A stretch of 64,000 nt of DNA from Jacaranda mimosifolia (taxonomy: Eukaryota > Streptophyta > Magnoliopsida > Lamiales > Bignoniaceae): positions 21,362,730-21,426,729 of the forward strand of contig CM032121.1 of assembly GCA_018894105.1 (NCBI GenBank). The letters run 5' to 3'. This document shows, one piece after another, positions 47,201 to 59,484 of the stretch. The notes under the pieces are model-generated. The model was not told where the DNA came from. It was given only the letters and a program-made list of their open reading frames with translations, and ran no database searches. How positions within the stretch are numbered: position 1 is the stretch's first letter; each line of letters begins with the position of its first letter. The translations under genes were made by a program, and so were the position numbers.

Positions 47201-48630
47201 GGAGTAGTTGTATAGTCATGAGGTACAAGTGAACTGCTACACCAAGTGCATTACCCTCGGAGATAAGATACCAATACCAACATGCCACTTTATAGATAAT
47301 GCTTCCCTAATACCAATTATATCAACGCTAGAGGCCAGAAAGATTTTGAGGGAAGGCAGGCAAGGATTCTTGGAATATCTTATCAATAAGCCCTTAGACG
47401 CAGACAAAATTGAGGAAGTGGAAGTAGTAGCTGAATACTTGGAGGTATTTCCGGAAGAATTGAGCTTATTACCCCCTACTCCACGTAGAAAAATTGTATG
47501 ACCTTCTGTGGAAATCAAGAATCTTCTCAAAGCTAGATTTGAGATAAGGGTACTACTAGCTGAGGACTAGAGAAGACCACATAAAGCGCTTACACATAGT
47601 TCTCGAAGCCCTGAGAAGAGCATCAGTTGTATGCAAAACTTTAGTAAATACGAAAAAGTGGGTTTTCTTGGGCCTACTATCATATTTCAGGATAGGATAG
47701 ATGTTGATCCCTCTAAGATAGAGGCGATAGTCAACTAGAATGAACCAAAAAATATGACAGAAGTCCGTAGTTTCCTAGGTCATATCGGTTATTACTGAAG
47801 ATTTGTGCAGGACTTTTCTAAGATAGCTGGCCCGTTAACCATTAACTAAATTAACTTAGAAAGATCAACCATTTGACTGGAAAAGGATCTCAACATGAGA
47901 CAATGCCGATGGATGGAATTTCTAAAAGACTACGATTTTTCCATCACCTATCACCTGGAAAGGCAAATGTAGTGGCCAATGCCTTAAGAAGCTGAAGGGT
48001 TGGGACGGCTCACTTACTATAGGCAGAAGCATCAAGAAGCCTAAGACACATGTGTTGGGCTGAAATTAAAACAGTAAGCTTGGATTGCAGAAATAAAAGT
48101 GCAGTCCGAATTATTTAATGAAATGTGACAAGCCCAAGCTAATGATAGATGGATATTGAACAGAAGGAAATAGTTGGGAATTCTAAAGAGCCTGAATTCA
48201 ATACTAGTAGCCAAGGTACTCTTTTGCTCTGTAAGAGAATATGTATGCGGGAAGAAATGAAAGAGAGATATTTAATGAGGCACATAAGATAAGCTAAACG
48301 ATACATTCGAAAGGCGTGAAGATGTATTGGGATTTGAAGAAGCAAATCTGGTGGCATGGAATGAAAATAGATGCTGCAGATTATGTGCGAAAGTGTTCGA
48401 CCTGCCAATTAGTGAAGCAAAGCATCAGCAACCGGCGAGGTTGCTACAACTATTTCCAATCCCTGATTGGAAATAGAAGCAGGTCACTATAGACTTTGTA
48501 GTAGGTCTACCAACAGCCTGAGGAAGAAATGACAACATCTAGGTAATAGTAGACCGATTGACCAAGTCTGCTTATTTTCTACTAGACGGAATAGTATTCT
48601 GATAACAATTTAGGGACCATATTCATTAAG
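47201..48630 (+). pseudogene. Deleted pol, second internal copy
   Basis: The linker is open at 47208-47501 (INKPLDADKIEEVEVVAEY). RT goes from the FSKLDLR-like segment (about 47525) straight to the HIKRLHIVL equivalent (about 47580), as in the first copy. The thumb follows at about 47690-47830. RNase H is reduced to its tail at about 47890-48000. Integrase zinc region and core start lie at 48240-48600 and end after the LTKSAYFLL-like stretch. Breakpoints match those of 25441-27160. Numerous stops are present. Confidence 0.78.
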
Positions 48631-48643
48631 CTAGGGGAGAGAT
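48630..48643 (+). other. Polypurine tract
   Basis: GCTAGGGGAGAGAT lies directly before the LTR start at 48644. Confidence 0.7.
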
Positions 48644-51303
48644 TGTAACACTCCTATAAATTATTTGATTTGTGGGAATTTCCTCAACATTATTTATTTA
48701 TTTTTGGAAGCTTGGGGGTTCGAATTGTAATTTGAGAAAAACTTGATTGACCAACATTTGAAAGTCTTGTGGGTCAAACCAGGAATATTTTTAGTCAACT
48801 GAGTTAATGCTAGGCACTAAGGAAGATAGGGGATTGATTTGAAGATAGCTAAATTTCTGGAGGACCCAATTGGAAGATGAGAAGAACTTTGGGGGATCAA
48901 TCTGTAATTCTAGAAAATAATCTTATACATAGCAATTTTCAACCCAACTTTTCTTCATTTCTCACATGCAACCCATCTCTCTCCTCACCGGCAAACAGCG
49001 GCGAATGAGAGACCTAGTTAGGTTTTTCAGCCAATTGAGTGGCAACTCGACAACAAAAGCTAAAATTGATTTGGGGGTTTGATAGAGCACATCAAAGCGC
49101 ACCTTTTGGCAGTGGTGGTGACCATTTCCAGCGGCAACGTACTGCGGTAGCGATGCTGAGGCAGTATTATCTCCTCATCGTGGTGGTTTTAGTGGTGGGA
49201 TTGGTTTTTAGTGTTAAAGCTTCGATAGTAAGATTTGGTATATATAAGTTAGATTGGGATTTGATATATATTAAAGTTGTTTAAGATTTTGTTAAGATCA
49301 ATTCTTGTATTTTGGAGTACAAATGAAGAAGATGATATAGAAACATGAATTTGAGATTCTGAAGGGCATGCATGGATATATAGATACGCCTAGTGGACTC
49401 GAATTTGCATTGCTATATGATAACTTTAGGTTAATTGAGTTAATTGGAAGATTAAACCCTAATTTATAGATTTGAGACCTAAGTGATAAAATTTGGGTTA
49501 TTAAAGATAATTGAACTGTTATTATTGACTTGGTATATTGTTGCGAGGTTAATTATGTAATGAAGGACCTAATTATATCTCTTTATCGAGACCAGCATGG
49601 GCCCCATAATATTTCTGTATTATCGGCGTAATTAGCATTTTCTCTCATGGGAATGTCGAAACAAGCCATAAACTACCGTATTAATCGAGTAATTATTGAT
49701 TTTAGGCTATTATTCATATAATTGTGATTATAAGGTCAAATGAGGATTTTGATAGTGAATCCATTCTTTTGATTAGGAGACGAGGAGTTGGGTCTTGTTG
49801 GTTAGTAGGTGCTGCTAGCATTTCTAAGACTAGTGAGGTAAGGATCCACTGCTCTAGTATTTAACTTGTATAAGCCTACTCATTATTTGTTGTACCCTTG
49901 TGAGGGTCTGCCAATCTGGCACTTATTGTATAAACCTATCTGTTAATTGTGGTATACCCTTGTGAGGGTTAAGCTGGTTTCTATTATGTGATTAAATCTT
50001 GATTCTTGGACTCTGTGAATTGTTTGAATTCTTGTTATTATCTATTAATTGATTCGAATACCCCTATGAGGGTTGCTTCTTGGAATTGGATTCTGTTAAA
50101 AATTCAGTACTCCTATTCTTGCGCGAAGAACTTTTTGTTGTCTTACCTAGTATCGATCAGTTTTAATTCATTTTGCTTATCACTTGTTTGGCCATATCGA
50201 CTTATTTAAGTTTGTTTTGTATGTAATTGATTCGCCCGGTCAGCAGAATTTTACGGTTTGGATTGTGAATTGTTACCTTGCTGGCATATTTGATTTATCT
50301 AGTATACTATTGTGTGGCCTTGTCGCCAATCCGTTTGTTAATTCATGATATATGTACGAAGATTTGTTGGGTTGAGTGCCGATCCTAGCAGAATGCTTGG
50401 GTATATGTGACACACTAGGGATACTCCTAGGTGTCAGTGATATGCTAGGGATACTCCTAGGTATCAGTGATGTGCCAAGGATACTTCTCGGTACCAATAA
50501 TGTGCCAGGGATGCTCCCGGGCATCAGCGATGTGCTAGTAATACTCCTAGGCATCAGTAATATGCCATGTACCTAGTTGTCATGCTTATGTATGTTCAGT
50601 TTGGATTGGAATAAGGTTAATCTAATATGCATATTATGTTATGATTTGTTGAATTGCATATGACTTTTGGGTTTGATTTATTCTTATTGTATTTCGATTG
50701 TTTGTATTTTGTTCATGAAACAATAAGAAATGAGAGGTTCCTATTTGCTAAATTTGATACTACTTATATTTCTAATACGTTCCTATTATGTTTGCATTAT
50801 ATTGATAATCTATAATCTGTTGAATATATTCCTCTTCAACAGAGCCTTTATGATCTGATACTGAATTTTATCCCTTACTAAGTCCTTTGGACTTATCCTT
50901 CCATATCATTCTTGATTTTCCCAGATAGGGTTAGGTGACAGACATGGACTTCAGGCTTGGATTGGAGAATATATATATATATATATATATTTTGGAATAA
51001 AATTGGTGATTGTACGTGTTTATGGGGTCACTTGGACATTGTATTATGACTTAGAGATGTTGTGATATGTTAAGTTTGAATTCAAGATCTGTGGCATGTA
51101 TATATTATGTTGAATGTTATGGGACGACTCTTGGTATGTATATGGTGTTTGTGTTGTCGTTTGTTTAAGTTGAAGCATGTTGCTGTTTCTGATGGTTCTT
51201 TGGAATTTTTCTTATGGGCCTATCGTTTTGTCTTGTGGGTTATGCTTTAAAATTGAATTGGAGTGGCATCTGAGGTTAGGGGTTATCCCAAGGGGGTGCT
51301 ACA
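48644..51303 (+). repeat. Third LTR of the composite
   Basis: It runs from TGTAACACTCC at 48644 to GGGGGTGCTACA at 51303 (2,660 bp). ACCC...GGGT hairpins repeat at 49894-49907, about 49955-49969 and about 50059-50073. Tandem ~32-bp hairpin units are at 50405-50575 and hairpin TCTGTTGA/TCAACAGA at 50816-50843. TAAGTCC-ttt-GGACTTA is near 50878-50895. Helitron sequence resumes right after it. Confidence 0.87.
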
Positions 51304-52411
51304 ATATAACACAACAGTGTGGAACCCACAATTCTGCAATTTTGGCCAAATGGCAAATTCTTAGAATTTTGAGTATTTTAATTCAATTAAAAAAAATTTA
51401 GTAATTGTTGATTATTATCTCTAACTTTCTTTCATTCGAAATTCAAAATATATCTAATAATATTTCATAATCTTTATTAAAGAGCTAGAAATTTGAGAAA
51501 TAAACAATTATAAATTAACTTATATGTAAGAGCTCAATTTATCAAAATCTTTAAAATTTTATTATTTTTACAATAGTATTTTTTAGATAAAACTACGTAT
51601 ATATATATAATATAACAATTAATTTAATCTAAAAAATATTCAAATATAAAAAGTTACTTCCTACAACAACTATAAACTCTGAACATTATTTTTGTACTCA
51701 AATATAAAAAATTACTTTCTACAACAACTATAAACTCTAAACATTATTTTTGTATTATTAATTGAAATTATTTTAATTTTTTAGCAGTATAATAGAGAAC
51801 TCATTTTTAATTATTTGAAATAAGTTCTTTTATATGGGACATATCTATAGTTGGCATAATTAAAAATCTTCAAAAGCTTGATAAATGACTACTCAAATAG
51901 CAAATAATATCAATTTTTATATATTTTCAATATATTTAGTTAAACAATTTTATAATTATATTGCCTACTTTATTTTAATATTTTTTTCTTATAATAATTC
52001 ATAAAAAATATTTTTACATGGATTAATGATATCAAATCAAAAAAAAGTCTAACTAAACATCTATATATTTATAAAAAAAAAGCTTATATAGGAGAGAATG
52101 ATATTTTATCTTGAATTGAATATTAAAAATTTACTTATTATTTTATTCCTGTACACAATATATGTTATTTGATAATTTTAAAAATAATAAAATAACTATA
52201 TATATAAATAAATATAAATAAATTTTACTTATCAAAGTTATATAGAATATTGAGAGATAATTTAGTTTATAAAAATTGCATGTTACAAACTATGTACTAA
52301 TTAGTTATTAAAAAATAACCTGATGTAAGTTACTTTCATATTTACTATAACAAAAAAACACTTAACATTTAAAATTCTTAAATGACATGAAAATTGTAAC
52401 TACAACTTCTA
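51304..52411 (+). mobile_element. Helitron, 5' half (continued from 21233)
   Basis: It starts ATATAACACAACAGTGTGG, the continuation of the Helitron tip at 21233-21243, and carries the shared GCAATTTTGGCCAAATGGCA. It is interrupted at 52411 by the solo LTR and continues at 55385. There is no transposase frame, so it is a non-autonomous copy. Confidence 0.65.
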
Positions 52412-55379
52412 TGTAACACCCCTAATTATTTCATTATTTATTTTAATTATTATTTTGTGATTTATGTTAATTATTATTTTATTTATTCTTGATTTATGAA
52501 CTTTTATTTAATTTAATTAAATCTAAAAAGTTTGGGGTCAATCTGAAATTTATCAAAACTTGATTGAACATTTTTTTTTTTAAATAATGGGGTTTGCATG
52601 GAAAAAATTTGGTCAACAGGGTCAAAGACTTACTTTCTAATAATTTTAGGGACCTAATTGATGTTTTTCTTAAAATTTTTGGGGCCAATCTAAAAATTTA
52701 AAAAAAATTATTTTACATAAGTGGGCAATTGCAATTGAACCCCACTCTTCCTTCATCTTCTTCCCGCGACACCACCACCATCACCACCAACGGTCATCTT
52801 CTCCCCAAACCACTCCAATTAAACTCCTTCCCTCACTCTAGGCTATACTCGCACACCACATGCATGGAAAAACAGGCAGCGAGTCACCGGAAATGGCGAG
52901 TTGAAAGTTAGCAGCGGCGGACCTCGACGGGTGATGGCAGAGCTGCGGCCAAAACTCATTTCTGGGCGGAGATATTGGAAGCTCTCGGCGTTAGGAAGCT
53001 GAGGATACCTTCGCATGCAAGTTTGATGCGGCGATAGCGACGAAAAATGGCGATCGGAGGGCGGTTGTGAGAGAGACTTATTTGACGTTTGAGCTCGATT
53101 TGGAAGAGATTTTGGCTGTGGAACTTGAAACTGACTACGGCGTTAGACTCAGGAGGCTAAGAGGAGCATTCTGGTGGTGACGTTCACCTACTCCAACGGT
53201 GGTGGAGAGGTAGTTTCACCTCCTCGACGCAACGAACGCACCTGCATATTTTGTTTGTTGTTTCGGAACTCCAGTGGCCAACTTCGAAATTTAGATTGAG
53301 TTGTACCTTTGATATATATATATATGTTGTACTTTTCCTATTGAAGCTTATATTTATGCCTAGAATAGGATTTTTAGGATTAATTGGTATATATATGTGT
53401 ATGACCCCCACGCAAGAGGAAATATTGAATAGTGGATCCAAACATGTTGCTAAATGCCAAATTTGGATTTAATAATGATACTAAGTGATTAAACTAACTA
53501 AGGAATATGCAAAATAAGACTAGGTGGCACTTGATTAGAATTAATTATGTGAAGATGGACTATTTTGTATGAAATAGGATGATGATATGATCATGACCTT
53601 GAAAATAAGAACGAGATATCTTGTTATTTTGGAATCAATATAGATTGTCGTGATTAAATCTAGAAATGTTGATTTATTGGAAGATTTGGTAAAGATGCTA
53701 TTAAATCTATATCAAATATGTTAATAGATAAATAATAATGTTAAAGTGCTTATAATATAATTCTAGAAGGTTATTAGAGGTAAGTAGGAGTCTTGACTAT
53801 GGAAATATTCTTTTGATTAGGTGACAAGAAGTGGGTCCTATCGATCAGTAGATTGCGAGTTGTGGTTGTTTTGCTGAAAATACACGAGGTGAGGGTCTCC
53901 CACTTTGGGTTATTGTTTTGTATAAGCTTTCTCATTACTTGTTGAAAACCCCTATGAGGGTCTGCCAATCTGGCACCTTTCCTAACTATTTATTAATTGT
54001 GATAAGCCCTTGTGTGGGTTTTCTATTTTGTACCATACTCTGTTTGTTTGAAATTTGAATTGTGTTTGAACTCCGATTTGTTATTCATTATCTGATTTAA
54101 ATACCCCTGTGAGGGTTATCTTTGATAACGATTCTATTTTCTGATTGTTCTAATGCCCAGAACTCTCCTTACATTGTCAGAATTCTGTTCCTTGTACCCT
54201 GCAACCTTGTCGGCTATCCCCATATAACTTGCTAGCTTCTTACAAGTATGTTATTTGTTAAAATGATCGTGTCGATCTATCGTTTTGTTATGTTGCATTA
54301 TTACCTTATGTTATGAACCCTAAACGGCCTTGCCGGCCAATGTACATTATTAGTTCAACTACGTATCTGTCATAATCATACTGAATGTTTAAATGTGCAA
54401 CTTGTATCTATTGGCATTACATTATATTAACCCATGGGATGCCATGGGCCGAATATCACCCGGAAGGACGTCACAGGGGGGATTTGGGCCTGGGGCTAGG
54501 TTTGAAAAGACGGCCAGGCGGAACGGACCGATGGTGACAGATCTCCCGGCTAGTACCCTCCTACGATCCTGACTCAACAGGGAGCTGGAGGTAGCGAACT
54601 GTGAATGGTAGGATCTAGCATGCGGTCGACCATGCCAACAAAAGAAAGTTATTACTTGCCGAGCTCAGTGCTCGAGCAATGGAGCAATAAAAAAATCTTG
54701 CTTATACTGTACCGACCTCTGGTACTAGTAACTATACATTGATCTGGGAGTAATAAGGATGGAATGACCAACAATCTAAAATAGTTGATATCATGTGTAC
54801 TTTGCAAAATGTTGATTCACGTATTTACTATTATTAAACTATCTTCGATTGTTGTCTATCATTTTCCTTCTTGTGGTTATTACGTTGTTCATCGATAGTT
54901 GTACCTTATTAACCTTCCTTTTAAATCTTATTATTTCTTTTTTCTCACTAAGTCCTTAGGACTTACTGCCTTGTTGTTATTTGTCTTCAGACATGTCAAA
55001 CTAAGAAGCAAAGGCATGTATTAGACGAGAGTGATTTTGTAATAGATTAGGCATTACTATTGTTCATATAAGTCACCTGATCAAGACAACTACTTGAAGA
55101 GTGTTATGAGAATGTTTGTACGAAACTTAAGATACTGGATATGTATGTATTTTATGTTATGAAGTGATCTTTTAGGATAAATGAATTATTTTCCACTGAA
55201 TTGGATTCTGAGACTTAGGTTGTATATATTATGCTTTATGGAATGATCTTTTAGATTAGTATGACTATTTTATCTTTGAGATGGTTAAATTACAAGTTTT
55301 CTAGTTATTATTTGAACTGTATTTAAGATTGAATTGGTGGTGTCTCAACTTGGGTGCTGTCCCGAGAGGGGGTGCTACA
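52412..55379 (+). mobile_element. Solo LTR of the gypsy family with perfect target duplication
   Basis: It runs from TGTAACACCCC to GGGGGTGCTACA (2,968 bp) with TTCTA on both sides (52407-52411 and 55380-55384). Removing it restores Helitron sequence colinear with about 9055-9080. It keeps the U3 motif TTTGCATGGAAAAAATTTGG (about 52593), hairpin GTTCT/AGAAC near 54147-54163 and TAAGTCC-tta-GGACTTA at 54949-54965. TTTTGTAATAGATTAGG is at about 55032. A GC-rich block at 54430-54650 is unlike the other LTRs. Confidence 0.9.
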
Positions 55380-55823
55380 TTCTACATCACTAAGAATTCA
55401 TATTAAAAAAATTATATTTTTCAAAATTTATTTTCTTACCTATCATATCAAAATATATATATATATATCTAATTTAAAAAGTGTATTTAGTTAAATATTC
55501 TGCTCTACTTTTATTTTCTAACTTCTTTCATTTATTTTTTAAAATTTTATCATTTAAAATTTTTTTGTATAATTTATAATCTTAGAGTGAACAATTCTTT
55601 ATATTCCACAACTTATTTAAGTACAAATTATCTTCAAACATAATATCTTTAAATTAAAATATTCATATTATTTTGTCTAATTTGTAATAGATTTTGTTAC
55701 TTTAAATACTAAAAATAATTATGATTTATCTTTAATCACATGAAGTAAAATAAATATTGTTATAAAATAAATTATTTTAATATTAAGATTTTTTTCGGTG
55801 CATTGTACAAGGTACATGCTACT
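55380..55823 (+). mobile_element. Helitron, 3' end
   Basis: It continues the Helitron after the solo LTR and ends GGTACATGCTACT at 55823, a mutated CTAGT terminus. The preceding CGGTGCA may be part of the terminal hairpin. The next Helitron begins at 55824 without a gap. Confidence 0.65.
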
Positions 55824-57150
55824 ACTATTATATATAGCACAATGGTGTCGGACCTACAATTATATAATTTTAATTCTAATTATGCAATCTTGGCCAAATG
55901 GCAAATTCTTACAATTTTGAGTTTTTTAATTCAATTGAAATATTTTCATTGATTGTTTATTTACTTTTATATTTCATTTTAATATGATTAACTTATCTAT
56001 TATAACTAAAATATCATGTTGTATTTATCCATAATTGCAATATAGATTTCTATCTCATAAGATAATTAAAAAAATCTATAATCATATTTTTATCCACTAA
56101 ATAGGTTGATAATTTAAAAAATATTTTATAAGCATCATATTAAGCACTCTTATCACAAAATTCTATCTTATAAATTTAATTTATTACATGATTAATAGAT
56201 AAATATTTTATTTATTTTATATATAAAGTTTATTATTCTACAATTATTCTTTTATACATTTTATTTCTACATTATTCATAGTAAAATTCTATATTTTTAA
56301 TTGTAGGGCTTCTCTCCCAAATCAACATTATATAATGATGTTTCTTTTTTCTTTTCAATTAATTTAAAGCTCATTTAATAGAAAAATTTTAATATTTTTT
56401 GAAGCATATCTTTTTGTTTTGTTTTTATTCTAAATTAATTAGATACTTTTCTAATTTATTTAAATATTTTATCAATATTATTGCTTTATTATTTTCTCCA
56501 TATTTATTTAAAATTAAAGTTCTTATAGCCAACTTAGGATTGTAATATTTATATTACTTAAACGATGAGCATGCAATATTTTATATTTCAATTAATTATA
56601 TCTTATATGTTTATCTTCAATACTATTTTCAATTTTTTCTTTTTTTTGTTCATATAAGAAATTATCTTTGATATTGAATTTTTATTTTACTATTATTTTA
56701 GTTGTAGCTCTGATTGATTTATCTAGATTAAAAAAAATTATATATATTTCATATTGGAATAATGTACCTCGAATAATGTGATTTTATGAAATATTTAAAA
56801 ATATTATAATTTTATTAAGTTGTTGAAATTATTTCAATTTTTTGATCAAATGAATGAAGAGATACCATATACTTTTCTATAAAAATTATTCACTAAGTTT
56901 ATTAGCACTTGATTTACCCATTTCTAATTATGTGCATATAAGAAAGAATTTTTTTTTTATTTTTTCTATATAATATCATGTGCTTTGATAAGTTTATTTT
57001 GATTGGTTGAATCTTTACTTATTTATAATTTTTTTTTATAAGAAAATTGTTTTATTTCACTTCAAAAGTAAATTATTTATAAAAACTTGTGAGTATACAA
57101 CCAAAAATCAAAATTTCATTGTTAAGTAAATACTTTTACACAATTGATAT
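55824..57150 (+). mobile_element. Helitron 5' start followed by AT-rich sequence
   Basis: ACTATTATATATAGCACAATGG at the start and the GGCCAAATGGCA segment identify the Helitron 5' end. Similarity fades after about 55950. The rest is AT-rich with no credible gene. Its last part (57085-57145) resembles 35-95. Confidence 0.5.
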
Positions 57151-57699
57151 CTATACTATTATATATAGCACAATGGTGTGGGATCCACAATTATGCAATT
57201 ATGATTTTAATTATGCAATTTTGGCCAAATGACAAATTCTTATAATTTTGAGCATTTTAATTAAATTAAAATATTTTCATTAGTTGTTGATTATTATCTC
57301 TAACCGATATGATTGTATCTTATCTCTAATTTTCTTTCATTCAAAATTCAAAATATATCTAATAATATTTCATAATCTTTATTAAAGAGCCAGAAGTTTG
57401 AGAAATGAATAATTATAAATTAACTTATATGTAAGAGATCAATTTATCAAAATCTTTAAAATTTAATTATATTTACAATAAATATGTAAAATATTTTTAG
57501 ATAAAACTATATATATATATATATATATAGGATATAACAAATAATTTAATTTGAAGAACATTTCAAATATAATAAGTTACTTCCTGCAACAACTATAAAC
57601 TACAAACTTTAATTTTAAATTATTAATTTAAATCATTTTAGGCTTTTAGCAATATAATAGAGAATTTATTTTCAATTATCTGAAATAGTACTTTTATAT

Positions 57700-57757
<58 letters not shown>

Positions 57758-58502
57758 GTTAATATAACTGAAAATTTTCAAAAGCTTGATAAATGACTAC
57801 TTAAATAGAAAATAATATTGATTTTTATATTTTTTTATTATTTTTAGTTAAACAATTTTATAATTACATCTTCTACTTTATTTTAATATTTTTATTTATA
57901 ATAATTCATAAAAAATATTTTTACATGGATTAATGATGTCAAATAAAAAAAATTTGACTGAAAGTAAGTATCCATTTAATTATCTGCACACATCTATATA
58001 TGCAATTATGATTTTAATTATGAAATTTTGGCCAAATGACAAATTCTTATAATTTTGAGCATTTTAATTCAATTAAAATATTTTCATTAGTTGTTGATTA
58101 TTATCTCTAACCGATATGATTGTATCTTATCTCTAATTTTCTTTCATTCAAAATTCAAAATATATCTAATAATATTTCATAATCTTTATTAAAGAGCTAG
58201 AAGTTTGAGAAATGAATAATTATAAATTAACTTATATGTAAGATATCAATTTATCAAAATCTTTAAAATTTAATTATATTTACAATAAATATGTAAAATA
58301 TTTTTAGATAAAACTATATATATATATATATAGGATATAACAAATAATTTAATTTGAAGAACATTTCAAATATAATAAGTTACTTCTTGCAACAACTATA
58401 GACTACGAACTTTAATTTTAAATTGTTAATTTAAATCATTTTAGGCTTTTAGCAATATAATAGAGAATTTATTTTCAATGATCTGAAATAGTACTTTTAT
58501 AT

Positions 58503-58550
<48 letters not shown>

Positions 58551-59484
58551 GTTAATATAACTGAAAATTTTCAAAAGCTTGATAAATGACTACTTAAATA
58601 GAAAATAATATCAATTTTTATATTTTTTTATTATTTTTAGTTAAACAATTTTATAATTACATCTTCTACTTTATTTTAATATTTTTATTTATAATAATTC
58701 ATAAAAAATATTTTTACATGGATTAATGATGTCAAATAAAGAAAGTTTGACTGAAAGTAAGTATCCATTTAATTATCTGCACACATCTATATATTTATAA
58801 AAAGAAACTTATATATGAGAGACTGATATTTTATTTTGAATTAAATATTGAAAATTTTCTTATTATTTTATTTGTGTACATAATATATGTTATTTGATAA
58901 TTTTAAAAATAATAAAATAACCACATATATAATTAAATTAAAATAAATTTTACTTACCAGAGTTATACAGAATATGAAGAGATGTTTTAGTTTATAAAAA
59001 TTGCATGTTACAAGCTACAGACTGAATTAATTATCAAATTATAACCTAATGTAAGTTATTTTCATAGATAAAGTAGAAAGAGATTTACATATTTACTATA
59101 ACAAAAAATACCTAGCATTTAAAAATCTCAAATGTAATGAAAATTGTGACTATAACATCCACATAATTAAGAATACTTATAAAAAACTTGATATTTTAAA
59201 CAAATTATTTGCTTACTTATCATATTAAAATATGTATGTATAAATATATATATAATTTAAAAAGCGTATTTAGTTGAATATTCTGCTCTACTTTTATTTT
59301 CTTAATTCTTTCATTTACTTTTTAAAATTTTATCATTTAAATTTTTTTTTGTATAATTTATAAATTTAGAATTAGCAATTCTTCATATTCCACGACTTAT
59401 TTAAGTATAAATAATCCTCAAGCATAATATCTTTAAATTGAAAATTTTATATTATTTTATTTAATTAGTAATAGATTTTGTTTC
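57151..59484 (+). mobile_element. Helitron copy with internal tandem duplication
   Basis: The 5' terminus TCTATACTATTATATATAGC begins at about 57152. Positions 57194-58000 are repeated at 58001-58794. The sequence then follows the Helitron consensus seen at 8418-9370 until it is cut at 59484 by the LTR at 59485. The 3' terminus lies beyond that LTR and outside the window. Confidence 0.7.
57194..58794. repeat. 0.8-kb direct tandem duplication with (CA)n tracts
   Basis: The two units are 57194-58000 and 58001-58794. Each contains an (AC)n tract: about 47 bases at 57703-57749 and about 31 bases at 58506-58536. The tract difference accounts for most of the length difference. The junction lies in TATATATG sequence. 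Confidence 0.85.

Larger units (their letters stand above)
21246..51303 (+). mobile_element. Composite gypsy array: LTR-internal-LTR-internal-LTR, 30 kb
   Basis: Three LTRs (21246-23845, 27174-29747, 48644-51303) alternate with two internal regions on the plus strand. After removing the nested copia (30254-40354) and CACTA (41032-46496), the second internal region is about 3.3 kb, the same as the first. Both lack the same parts of RT, RNase H and integrase. The whole sits inside one Helitron with a near-matching 5-bp flank. This fits unequal recombination or tandem duplication of an already deleted, non-autonomous element. Confidence 0.8.

Noticed and set aside
50273..50554. Repetitive frame with repeated S-I-P words (also 28816-29061)
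   Set aside because: It is the antisense translation of the tandem hairpin units in the LTR, not a repeat protein.
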